From: Prorocentrum cordatum
Lineage: Eukaryota > Sar > Dinophyceae > Prorocentrales > Prorocentraceae
Direction: 5' to 3'
NCBI GenBank assembly: GCA_963575745.1
Contig: CAUYUJ010014346.1
Span: 44,856 to 108,855 of the forward strand
Length of the DNA: 64,000 nucleotides
Shown: positions 22,760 through 32,099 of the stretch, piece after piece
How positions within the stretch are numbered: the stretch's first letter is position 1
How the letters are laid out: each line of letters opens with the position of its first letter
Program-made: the position numbers and the translations under genes
The notes under the pieces: model-generated
What the model saw: the letters and a program-made list of their open reading frames with translations, nothing else
Databases searched by the model: none
Told to the model about the DNA's origin: nothing

Positions 22760-24545
22760 ATCTTAGCCTGTTGCTAGCAAAGTTCCTCGTGATATCGCAC
22801 TCTAAGTTCCTGTGCTTGAAACTGCTGGCGCTGTTCCTGTCGGCGCGCTTCTTCCTGGATGTTATCGAGGCGTGCCCTACGTTGCTCTTCGTGCACGTCG
22901 CGGCGTCGCTGAGCGCAGTTTTCTGCTTTGCTGGCTCGTCGCTGCGTCTGTTGTGCCAAGCTCGCGCCACGTAGCTTGCTCTTGTCTTACCCACTCATGT
23001 ACGTGGAGTAGCGCTGTCTCGTGCTCCTGCTGTAGAACGCGTTCGTAGTCTGCCATCTTGCGAATTGAACCCCACGCTGCAGTCTGGGCGCCCTGCACGT
23101 CCACCTTCTCGCGGTTGAGACGGTCTTCAGCTTGAGCTTTTTGTTGTCGTAGCTGGCGTTGTTCGCGTTGCAGTTGTGCGCGCTTTTCACGCAGGGCTCG
23201 CTGGGCCTGAAACTCTTCGGCGCGTCTAGCTTGCGCGGCCTTCTCCTTCATGTCGTGATCTTTGGTAATCCTGGGCTGCATCTCCCCGAAGTCGACGGGC
23301 GCCTCTTCCTGGATCTTCGCCTTGCAGTGACCTGCTCCTCTTAGTCGAGCGCGCGTTGCTTCTCCATCTTCACCATGTAACCCATATGGAACTTAAATGC
23401 CATATCCGCAATCTCCTCCTCGCGCTGTCTCTTCTCGTCGCGTTGTTTGCGCGGTGCTCGACGCGCTGCCTTTTCTTGGCGTCGACGGCTGCTGCTTCCG
23501 CTGCCTCAATGTATGTCATTGCCTTTGTGCGTGGCATCATACTTTGCCGTTCGAAGAGCTCCTCTTGCCGCTTCAGTGCCTTCGCGGTGGCCCCCTTCGC
23601 CTCCACGGCCATTTCCGCCTTCATCTCCCATGCGCTCGCGCATCATGCGCTTGATTTCTTCGGCGCAGACGCTGCGTTCGCTGATTGCGGCGCAGTGATT
23701 GCTCATATTATCCTTCTGCAGGCTTGCATGGTGGATGTCGCGTTCGCGTCCGATGGCGTTGTGGACGTCTTGCTGTCGCTGCTGTTGTTGCTGCTCGATG
23801 CGCTGGATTAGCCGGTGGATCTCTCTCGGACGCCGCTGGTTGCGGCGCGGCAATTCTCCGCGCCGCGCTCCCCGTCTTCTTCTGGTTCGCCTCGTACGCG
23901 GAGATCTCCTCCATGATCTTTGTTAATCGCTTGACGTTGTTTTCTGTAGTATTTTGTTAGTGTTGCTTTGTTCGCACTTCTTCTCCGGTCAGCTTCATGG
24001 CGTCGGCGCAGCCGTCGAGGACCACCCTGAGCCCCCTGGTCCTGACAGTCGGGTCCTTCGGCTGCTCGATCACCTGCTTGGCTGCACTCATCTCGAGCAT
24101 CAACTTCGCGTCGTCGACTTTGGCTGCCCGTGCTCCATGAATTTGGTCGGCAATGCGTGCCGGCCACATCCGTTGATTATTTGTCCATAGTTCGAGGAGC
24201 GCCTGATCTCTCGGCGGCTCGCCCCATGATTCATGGTCTACAGCATCAGCTCGTAGTTCTACCAGGACATCGTCGATTATCTAATGCTGCTCGTTGGTGA
24301 ACACGATTCTTCGTTGTTCAAATTCATGTTGTTGCTTCTCTCTCGATGCTGATCTTTTCGCGGAGCCTCTTGTCCTGGTAGCAGTAGCTGTTGTCCTGGT
24401 AGTGGTTGTCACCGCAACTACTTGTCGCCCTCGATGAACTCCCACATGGCCAGGGTTGTCCTCCCACGGGGGGGCCATCGCTGTGGACCCTTCGGCACGA
24501 TGTGCTGTCCACCTCGGCGCATGCCCCCCGTGTTGCTGTCACTCT
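22760..24545 (-). pseudogene. LINE N-terminal region: possible Cys motif and coiled coil
   Basis: At 24324-24545 one frame reads CGDNHYQDNSYCYQ, which could be part of a W..C..CG...N...C..C finger often seen at the start of dinoflagellate LINE proteins; the rest of the finger would need frame changes, so this is weak. From 24169 to 22774 the minus strand encodes long charged stretches rich in Q, R, E and A, for example HEWVRQEQATWRE near 23000 and IQRIEQQQQQRQQD near 23790, typical of a coiled coil. They lie in several frames with stops between, so no intact protein is present. A nucleic-acid-binding or multimerising role is inferred from position only. Confidence 0.45.
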
Positions 24546-24624
24546 TTCCCTGCCCTGCCGAAATCGTCATGATTTCCTGCTGTTGTGCGCTGTGATGGGC
24601 GTTCAGTAATTCCTGGCGGCAGCC

Positions 24625-24626
24625 CG

Positions 24627-24665
<39 letters not shown>

Positions 24666-25555
24666 TGCGCCACGCGCGTTCCTTGGCAGGAATGTTTTTC
24701 CTGAAGCGCCAAAGGACCCTCTTGTAGCGCAGAAAGCGCCAGGCGCGCGGCCACCTCGCCGCGGATGGCGCGCTGGGCCCTGGCCGATGGGCGGGCCGCG
24801 CGGGGGGGGGCGGTCGACTGGGCGACGGCGACGACCTCTGGCGCGGCTGGCCCCTCCCCAGCCCGTGACTTGCTCCTCCTCTTCCTCTTCCTCCTCCACC
24901 TCCTCCTCCTCCTCCTTTTCCTCCTTTTCCTCCTCCTCCCCCTCCTCCTCCTCCTCCCTCCTCCCTCCTCGCTCCTCCTCGTTCCTCCTCCTCCTCCTCC
25001 CTCCTCCTCCTCCTCCTCCTCCTCCTCCTCCTCCTCCTCCTCCTCCTCCTCCTCCTCCTCCTCCTCCTCCCTCCTCCTCCTCCTCCTCCTCCTCCTCCTC
25101 CTCCTCCTCCCTCCTCCTCCTCCTCCTCCTCTTCCTCTCCTCCTCCTCCCGGCCCGAGAGCAAGAGCATGGCGGCGGTGGCGGCGGCGGGGGCGGCGGTG
25201 GGGCCGGCCGCGCACATCCTGCTGCGCCGCCGCCAGCACCACCTCCCGGTCCTCGCGCAGCTCCTCGGGAAAAGGGGGGGGCGCGGGCCGCGCGAGAGCG
25301 CGGCCGAGCGCACAGCGCACTGTCGTGGCGCGCGGGATGTGGGGCGGCGGCGGACGAGGGGGGCGGGACGCGCTGCTCGAGCAGCCCGCGGTGGCGCAGG
25401 GTGTGTGTGTATGTGTGTGAATGTGTGTGAATGTGTGTGAATGTGTGTGTATGTGTGTGAATGTGTGTGAATGCTTGTGTGTGTGAATGTGTGTGTGTGT
25501 GTGTGTGCGTGTGTCTGTGTGTCTGTGTGTCTGTGTGTCTGTGTGTGCTGGAATG
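24625..25555. repeat. CT, CCT and TG microsatellites with GC-rich spacers
   Basis: CT repeats at 24630-24662, a long CCT tract at 24865-25150 and TGTG/TGAATG repeats at 25398-25548. Between them are GC-rich spacers. The spacer at 25148-25395 has a clean frame on both strands but no domain, and its composition explains this. Confidence 0.85.
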
Positions 25556-25600
25556 CTGCCGCTCACTCAAGAAAGAAAGGCGCAAACGCGATGGACCGGA

Positions 25601-25766
25601 AAACAAACGGCACCACCCCATCTACGGCCCCACGGGCCTTAGCACCTTAGCATCTACCGTGAAATCTGGCTTGGGCTTGTGCGTGGTATTCGCTACGGCC
25701 CCCGATGGCCCCCGATGGGCCGTAGCACACCATGAACGGCCGTAGGTCGGGCGGTGTCGTTTGTTT
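25601..25766. mobile_element. 166-bp foldback element
   Basis: Left arm AAACAAACGGCACCACCCCA then TCTACGGCC; the reverse complement of the right arm reads AAACAAACGACACCGCCCGA then CCTACGGCC. That is a 29-bp inverted repeat with about four mismatches. An inner GGCCCCCGATGGCCCCCGAT repeat sits near the right arm. No coding capacity. Confidence 0.6.
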
Positions 25767-26154
25767 TTGGGTCGATACGAACTGGGGATTCGTGCACCCC
25801 TCGGGCAGAAGAGGTGGGCTGAAGCATCAGGTAGGAGGTCGTCGATCGTAAATCGGATTCCCGCCCGTCCCGCAAAGAGGAAGAAAACTGTCAAGCCACT
25901 CGATGATTGAAATTGGGGGCGCTTAAGGTAGATTGGAATCAGGAAGTGTCAAAAAGTTCAAGATTATCACCGTCCGAGCCACTTGGGGATCCGGTGCACT
26001 TGGACCCCAGGAGGGTGCGGACGTGGACATGGACATCATCGGTCCCTCCCGAAGACCCGGGACGTCGGGCCCCAACGCGGTGGAGCGAGCCTTGAAACGA
26101 TAGCGAAAACGGGTTCTTGGAGCCCTGAGCTTCAAGCTACCATCACGCCGCCCG

Positions 26155-26210
26155 TCTATATATATATATATGTTTATGTATGTGTATATGTGTGTACATA
26201 TATATATGTA
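26155..26210. repeat. TA-rich microsatellite
   Basis: TATATATATA with TGTG interruptions, running directly into the hairpin at 26211. Confidence 0.9.
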
Positions 26211-26250
26211 CTAGAACCATCGCGAGCGCTTCGCGCACGCTCAAGTTCTG
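26211..26250. repeat. CTAGAACC hairpin, copy 1
   Basis: CTAGAACC, a GCG-rich centre and AAGTTCTG form a short imperfect hairpin directly after the TA tract. The same design is at 27638-27673 directly after a CA tract. Confidence 0.5.
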
Positions 26251-26289
26251 GCTAAGCATGATCGGAAAACTCATGTAATGTCATGTTGG

Positions 26290-27560
26290 TCGCTTCTTGC
26301 GTCCAGGGGCTCCCGTGGAGGCCATGCGCAAGCCTCGGAATCGTATTAAGAAAGGGAAGTGCGGAAACGCAGAAATCCTTAAATTTCTTCTCAACGATTC
26401 GGAGCCCTCAAAGGCCTCCTGGTTTTTTTTTGGAGGTGAGGGGGGTCTGAATTGTGGTTTGTTGTGCAAGAGTAAACCGGGGGCCAAACTTGAAAACAAA
26501 ATAGAATTCTGGGAGTTCATTGTTTCCTGTTCCTCGGCGCTGTTCTTTGTTTGTGCCTCGCGGGTATTGTCAGCCAGGTCCTTCAGGGGTGTGGAATCTT
26601 CCGAACCCCCTGGGGGTTCTGGGGGCATCCTGGAGGCCTGGAGAGCCGTCGGAAGGGTGTCTCGGGCTGCGCGGGAGCGTGTTGGGCCGTTATTTACGTT
26701 CTGGGGGCTCCTTGGAATCGTTTTGGGCTGTCCTTGTGTCTTTGGGTGCCTCCCAGGAAGCCGGGGGGCGCCGCGGCACAGGCCAGATTTCAGGGGATGT
26801 GTGAGACCTCCGAGTAGGAATCCCACTTTGAAGAAGAGGAAAAAAAGAAAAAAAAAAAAAAAAAAAAAAAACTGGGAATTCCTTTGTTTCCTTCCAAAAT
26901 CCTCGGTCTTCGAGGGCTGGAAGCGGGAAAACGTTAAAACGTAAATAACAGCAGAAAAGCCATTGGAAGTCAACGAGTTGACCCTCTTTGGGCTCTGTCG
27001 GGACGGCTCTCGCAGCTCTCTCGGGCTGTTTTTGAAGTTTCGTCGGGGTATTTCTGGGGCCTCTCAGGGATCGGGGGTGTGTTGGGGGCCGCTGGGTGGT
27101 CCCGGAGGCCTCTCGGAGGTCTCTGGAAGCCTCCTGCTCCCGCTCTTGGGCCCATTTTGGGCATGTGCTGGGGTGGTCTGGGGCTGTCCTGGGCGCCTCT
27201 TCAGCAGTCTTGGAGCCTTCTTGGCCCGTGTCGGGGCCGTCCTGAAGGTCTTTTGGGTGGTTCTGGGGCGGTTTTGGGCGGCTCTTCGAAGCTCTTGGAG
27301 CGTTGGAAGCTCGAAAACGCGAGAGGCCAAAAACATAGAAAAAACACAACAAAATCTACGAGTTGGGTCTCTTCGAGCTTTCCCGGGACGCCTCTCGAAC
27401 CTCTCTTCGGGCCTTTTGGAGGCCTCCTGGGAGCGTGGAGAACCGTCGGAATCCTGACTTGGGTTGCTTGGGAGCGTCTTGGACCATCCTTTCGCAGGAG
27501 CGGTACCGGGAGTTCCCCCGAGGTGGTCCCAGGAGGTGTGGGACCCGGGAATTTGGGGGG
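26290..27560 (-). repeat. CTTGGGGCC-type degenerate array
   Basis: Complement of the CCAAGAGGCC family. GGCCTCTTGG-like words with about 9-15-bp spacing alternate with AT-rich spacers near 26330-26530, 26820-26990 and 27300-27370 that share GGAAGCTCGAAAACG / GGAAGCGGGAAAACG. A poly-A run lies at 26850. Open frames rich in G, L, S and W on plus, or P, R and K on minus, are repeat artefacts. Confidence 0.75.
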
Positions 27561-27584
27561 GCGGTTTTCATTTATACTATATAC

Positions 27585-27635
27585 AATTTTACACACACAC
27601 ACACACACACATACACACAAACACACACACACACA
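27585..27635. repeat. CA microsatellite
   Basis: ACAC repeats with two interruptions, directly followed by a CTAGAACC hairpin. Confidence 0.95.
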
Positions 27636-27637
27636 TG

Positions 27638-27673
27638 CTAGAACCGCGCGCGCTACACGCGCTTAGGTTCTAG
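27638..27673. repeat. CTAGAACC hairpin, copy 2
   Basis: CTAGAACC and GGTTCTAG are perfect inverted ends around a CGCGCG-rich centre. Counterpart of 26211-26250. Confidence 0.6.
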
Positions 27674-27679
27674 TCACGG

Positions 27680-28235
27680 CTTCACGGCGCCAAAGGATGC
27701 CACGGCAAGCAACACCATCGACAGCGGATCTCGTTCTCCAGGGTCCTGACGGCCGACCCTCCTGGAGCCTTGGAAATCTCGTGCTGTGTTGCCTCCTTCT
27801 TGGCGTAACTCCGTCGCAGTGTCTCATTGCAGGAAGGTTCCAAAACTGCCTGGACTGGACCAGGCTGAATCGAACGGCCGCGAACCAACGTCCCCTCCAA
27901 GACGAAGCGAACCGAACCGGAATGGTCGCGGTGAAGACCCGAATCGAACCGAACCAAAATCGCTCGTGGACCGAATGGGGGCGAATCAGACCGACACAGA
28001 CAGAACCGGAGCGGTAAATCCACCCAAGGGAGTGGGGAACGAAACCCGAGGCCCAACAGTGCCCGGACTCCCTCCTTTCTCGTCATCGTTGTCGGCCTCC
28101 TCCTCGCCCTTTGTCTTCGTGTTCGCCCTCGTCCTCGTTCGCCTTCGTCTCCTCCCTGGACACGTCCTCCTCCTCCTCCTTCTCGTCGTCCTCCTCCTTC
28201 TCGTCCGCCTCAAGCACATTGGGCCCAAGGCGCGT
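27680..28235. other. spacer with GAACCGAA repeats and a CCT/CTCGT tract
   Basis: Degenerate GAATCGAACCGAACC words at 27860-27990, then CCTCGTCCTC-like pyrimidine repeats at 28080-28210. No gene recognised. Confidence 0.6.
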
Positions 28236-28253
28236 AGATCCTTTTTGGCTCAA
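28234..28253 (+). other. relic of the dinoflagellate spliced leader
   Basis: The plus strand reads CGTAG, four bases, then TTTTTGGCTCAAG. The dinoflagellate trans-spliced leader ends in CGTAGCC ATTTTGGCTCAAG, so the last 12 bases match exactly and the CGTAG part matches with a small change between. Such relics mark genes or fragments re-inserted from mature mRNA. An ATG follows at 28261 but opens only 20 codons. Confidence 0.5.
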
Positions 28254-28344
28254 GCGCGTCATGGGTCCTGCCCCGCCGCCTCAGCGCGGCGTGCTTGTGG
28301 CTTCTCGCAACTCTGGATGTTAGACGTCGTCTATTCACAGAGGC

Positions 28345-29079
28345 GTGGGTCGGCTAAGAGCGGGGCGAAGTGTCAGAGTCAGGTTCAAATTCATTCAATG
28401 GTTGCATGCCACCTGGGACACTTGTCAGGCGTTCGTGGATGTCCGTGGGATGTTGGGTTCATCTTCCCCGATTTGCGGGGCCTTCAAAGTGCGTATGGTG
28501 GCCCAGCTTTTATATTTCAATATATGTACGAGTTGTTTTATTGTGCCCATGGGATACCCACCGGGTTCATACCCGCAGGGTCTTGCGGTTTTTTTTGTAC
28601 CTGCTGTACCTTCACATGGTGCGTTTATTGTTTCAACGGTCAGTTTGACAGCTCTGGTGATCGGCATCGGTGCCGCTCTGCATCTTTCAAGATTGTGGCC
28701 ATTTGTGTATGCAGTGTTGCGTATCCTTATCAGTCACTTGTGCATGTTTCGGCAATGGTTTGGAGGTTTCGCTTTTGGGTGTACGTGGGAGTCTTGTTAT
28801 TCCCCTGCTTGGAAGTGGGCTTCGTGGATTGCTGGCATTCTTGTGTGCGGGGTATATGCTTCAATCGGTCGTGGCTGCAGTCGCTCGTACAGGTTGTATT
28901 ATCGAAGTGGTTATGAGGTCGTCAATGGGGTGCACGCGGGAATGTCCCCTACTCCGGTATGGTCTCCAAGTCGGTTGCCGCCCGTATGGTGCAGCCTACG
29001 TGCAGCGCGTGGAGTATTGCATGGTCGCCGTCCTCTTCTTTCTCCTCGTGTCGCTGGAGGTGGTCAGAGAGCGGTGTAG
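28345..29079 (+). CDS. unassigned reading frame downstream of the leader relic
   Basis: 244 codons, with stretches that look membrane-spanning: about residues 80-114 (GLAVFFVPAV and VSLTALVIGIGAALHL), 117-135 (WPFVYAVLRILISHL) and 160-178 (WIAGILVCGVYA). Base composition is near 50% GC and not low-complexity, unlike the surroundings. Against a gene: another plus frame is also open across most of it, no homologue is recognised, and the frame begins about 90 bp after the leader relic out of frame with the nearest ATG. It could be a retroposed cDNA fragment, decayed. Low confidence as a working gene. Confidence 0.2.
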   Translation: MGRLRAGRSVRVRFKFIQWLHATWDTCQAFVDVRGMLGSSSPICGAFKVRMVAQLLYFNICTSCFIVPMGYPPGSYPQGLAVFFVPAVPSHGAFIVSTVSLTALVIGIGAALHLSRLWPFVYAVLRILISHLCMFRQWFGGFAFGCTWESCYSPAWKWASWIAGILVCGVYASIGRGCSRSYRLYYRSGYEVVNGVHAGMSPTPVWSPSRLPPVWCSLRAARGVLHGRRPLLSPRVAGGGQRAV

Positions 29080-29279
29080 CATGGAGTTAAGACTTAGTCT
29101 TCAGTCATTCTCATTCTCATTCTCCTTCTCGTCCGCCTTTGATGGATTCTGGACCCTGGGCTTTGGAGCCTTGGCTCCGGGGACCCGCGCGAACGACTGT
29201 ACACCCATGTTCGGCCCATGAAATCCTCCACGACCCCTGGACCCCTCCTCGGCCCCGCGAGTGCGGCCCAAGGACCGGA

Positions 29280-29765
29280 GGAGGATCAAGAGCAGGAGGG
29301 GGAGAAGGAGAAGGAATCGGGGTGATGAGGGAGTGCAAGGGGGGAAAGGAGGAGCAGGAACATGAGTAGAAAGAGGAGGAGCAGGAGCGGCAGCAGCAGC
29401 AGCAGAAGGTGCAGGAAGATCAGGGGAAGGAGGGGGAGGAGCAGGATAAGGAGAAAGAGGAGGAGGGGAAGGAGGAGGAGGAGGACGAGGAGGAGGACGA
29501 CGACGCAGAGAAGCAGGCGGCCCCCCACATCCCCAACCCCTCCCCCTCGTGCCTGCTCCTCCTCCTCTTCGTTCTCCTCCGCCTTCTCCTCCGCCCTCTC
29601 CTCCTCGTCCTCGTCGTCCTCGTCGTCCTCGTTGTCCTCGTCGTCCTCGTCGCCCTCCTCCTCCTCCTCCTTCTCCTCCTCTTCCTCCTCCTCCTCCTCC
29701 TCCTCCCCTCATCGTCCTCGCCGTTCCCCTACTCATCGTCCTCGTCCTCATTTTCCATCCCGTCC
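29280..29765. repeat. GGA-rich tract followed by CCT-rich tract (inverted)
   Basis: 29280-29510 is purine-rich GGAGGAG on the plus strand and 29540-29720 is CTCCTCC. The two halves are complementary in composition and could fold back. Confidence 0.8.
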
Positions 29766-29884
29766 TTTGAGCTCTGGGACATGTCTTTGGCTCTGTCGTG
29801 GGACGTCGAGACGCAATCAGCAGTGTCGAGACAGCCCCTGGCGACCGCAAAGGCACCCAAGCCTCTCTTGTGGCCCTAATCGTT

Positions 29885-31160
29885 TGTGTTGGGGTGTTCG
29901 GGGCTCCTCGCTGGCGCCGCTGAAGCTGTCAGGGTGCCCTCTGGTGCCGTCATGGGGCACGGTTGGGAGCCTTTGGGGCCGCAGCGGGGCAATCTTGGGG
30001 GCGAGTTTGCACCGTCGAAAAACAGAACAGGCTGGGTGGCCAGAAACCTTGGAAAAAATATAAACAAAACTGGGATGTTAGCTTCTGGGGGCCCCTTTGT
30101 GGGAATACACTAGGAAACCTCTTTCGCTTGCAAGGTGGCCTGGCGAGCTGTCATGGGGCGATCGTCGGCGTCGCGCAAGCCTGGAAACGACTCTGACGGC
30201 TCGTGGAGCCTAGCTCATTGGGGGCGCCAGCCATCCCATGCGGAGCTGTCTTGGATCGCGGTTGGGAGCCCCAGGGGCCCGAACCACATCTGTCAGGGCG
30301 CCCTCTTGGGCTGCCGTGCAGCGTGGGGATGCAGATCCATATGGATGACCGAAAACGTGGGATTTTATCTATATATATACATACAGACATGTTCATTTAT
30401 ATATATATATACACGTAAATACATATATAAAATAAGTATGTAATAGATATGGAGTTGTATGTGTATATATATATATACAATCGGCAAAACAAGGAACCAA
30501 GCCTCAGAAAGCCCTCCGGGGAGGCCTCTTGGTGGAAGCATGCCGTGTCGACGAAACCGCTGCGAGGGCTGTCTGCGATCGTCGGCGTCGCGCAGGCCTG
30601 GGAGCGACTCTGGCTGCTCGTGGGGCCTATTTGGGGGCGCTGGCCCTCCCATGCGGATCCGTCTGGATCACGGTTGGGAGCCCCAGGGGCCCGAAACACA
30701 TCGGCCTGGACGTCCTCTTGGGCTGCCGTGCAGATTGGGGATGCAGAACAAGCTGGATGAGTGAAAACGTAATAACAACAGTGGACAAACAAGTAATAAG
30801 GCCTGAGAGAGCCCTCTGGGGAGGCCTCTTGGAAGCATGACGTGTCGACGTGTCGGGGGGCCGTCTTAGGGTGATCGTCGGCTTCGCAGGGACCTTGGAG
30901 CGTCCCCGGCCGCTCTGTGACCCAACTGGGGCGCGCCGAACCTCCCATGCGGAGCCATCTGGGGACAAGGTTGGGAGCATATGGGGCCGAACCAGGACGG
31001 TTTGGGCGTCCTCTGGGGCTGCCGCGCAGCGTGGGGATGCAGAACGGGCTGCATGGAAAGAAACGTGGAAACAAAAACATGGGGAAAACCAAGTGTGTGA
31101 GCTTTGGGGAGCTCTCCTGGAGGCCTCTGGGAGGCCTGCGGGAGACCTGGGGCACCAGGC
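29885..31160 (-). repeat. long degenerate repeat, units of about 290-420 bp
   Basis: The word GATCGTCGGCGTCGCGCA(A/G)GCCTGG recurs at about 30160 and 30578, with a diverged copy at 30870. GGTTGGGAGCCCCAGGGGCC, GGCTGCCGTGCAG and GGCCTCTTGG words recur between them. TA microsatellites lie at 30369-30480. A member of the CTTGGGGCC family with longer-range order. No gene. Confidence 0.7.
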
Positions 31161-31199
31161 GGGAGCAGCCCCTGGAACTCCCTACAACCTCTTGGGGTT

Positions 31200-31545
31200 T
31201 TGGTGGCCCCAGGCCGGCGAAACCTTGTATTAAACATACGGAAAGTAAGGCCCTGGGCCCCCCATGCGCCGCCGAAGTCCCTGGGCGGGACCCCCCGGCC
31301 ACGCCCCCTGGGGCTCTGGTGGCTCCAGGTGGCCGAAACCCTTTTCAAAGCACAAGGAAAGTAAAGCCCCAGGCCCCCCATGCCCCGCCGAGGTCCCTGG
31401 GCGGGACCCCCCCTGGCCACGTCCCCCGGGGTTCTGGTGGCTCCGGGTGGCCGAAGCCCTAAAAAACAAAGGGGAAGTAAGGCCCCGGGCCCCCCATGCC
31501 CTGCCGAGGTCCCTGGGCGGGACCCCCCGGCCACGTCCACCAGCA
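31200..31545 (+). repeat. about 110-bp satellite, three to four copies
   Basis: AAGTAAGGCCC(T/C)GGGCCCCCC begins units near 31246, 31355 and 31470. Each has CCCTGGGCGGGACCCCCC and GGTGGCTCC(A/G)GGTGGCC. Confidence 0.85.
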
Positions 31546-31547
31546 TG

Positions 31548-31569
31548 TGTGTATATATATATATATGTG

Positions 31570-31619
<50 letters not shown>

Positions 31620-31650
31620 CTTATTTATGTGTATATATATATATATACAC
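31548..31650. repeat. TA/TG microsatellite
   Basis: TATATA with TGTA interruptions. Confidence 0.95.
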
Positions 31651-31860
31651 CAGCAGGCTGATCGCCTGCAGTGTTATGCGTTCAGCTGGGCGCGGCGTTT
31701 TTTTGGGGGGGGAGGGGGGCGCGTGCGATCGTGCATGTATATGTGGGCGCGTGTTTGTGTGATGTGTGTATATTTGTGTGCGCGGGCGTGCGTCGGCGCG
31801 TCCCAGATGGTCAGTCAGCCCCTGGAAGCCCGCAGCGGCTTCGCACCTATATGACGAAGG

Positions 31861-31913
31861 GCGTGGCGCAGCAAATGCAAGCGTGTCAGCCGTAGAGGTT
31901 CGAGTCCACGCGC

Positions 31914-31914
<1 letters not shown>
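31861..31914 (+). tRNA. tRNA-like fragment with A and B boxes (pseudo-tRNA or SINE head)
   Basis: TGGCGCAGC at 31864 fits a polymerase III A box and GGTTCGAGTCC at 31897 fits a B box exactly. GCGTGG (31861) can pair with CCACGC (31906) as an acceptor-like stem. The whole is only about 54 bases, and the T stem is not properly paired, so it is not a functional tRNA. No anticodon arm can be placed. It runs directly into a CA/TA microsatellite. Best read as a truncated tRNA relic or the head of a tRNA-derived SINE. Confidence 0.3.
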
Positions 31915-31963
<49 letters not shown>

Positions 31964-32030
31964 CATACGTATACATATATGTATATATAGATAGATACAT
32001 ACATACATATATCTATATATATATGTGTTT
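31915..32030. repeat. CA then TA microsatellite
   Basis: ACAC repeats pass directly into TATA and TAGATACA repeats. Confidence 0.95.
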
Positions 32031-32099
32031 TCTCACGTCCTCACTACCCCTCTAAGCCTCCGTCGTCACTCCTGAGGAATTAAACGTTCGGAGCCCCTC

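Larger units (their letters stand above)
14159..24545 (-). mobile_element. decayed non-LTR retrotransposon (LINE), dinoflagellate type
   Basis: The minus strand has coding-like composition over about 10 kb but changes frame many times, so this is a pseudogene-like copy. In transcription order I see a possible Cys motif (24.4 kb), a Gln/Arg/Glu-rich coiled-coil stretch (24.2-22.8 kb), a Pro/Ala-rich linker (22.6-20.4 kb), an RNase H-like domain (19.4 kb), a reverse transcriptase (18.7-17.7 kb), a thumb or connection region (17.6-16.9 kb), a Cys finger (16.75 kb) and a C-terminal tail ending at 14159. An AP-like endonuclease was not found; it may be deleted or unreadable. RNase H before RT is unusual against I or R2 elements. 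A 1.49-kb TIR element interrupts the tail at 14958. The 5' and 3' ends are estimates. Confidence 0.7.

Noticed and set aside
24418-25621. Minus-strand frames of 360-380 residues with TH/HT and R/E/G runs
   Set aside because: Translation of consecutive TG, CCT and CT microsatellites.
28425-28667. 80-residue minus-strand gene opposite the membrane-like frame
   Set aside because: The upstream minus sequence is full of stops in all frames and no motif is recognised.
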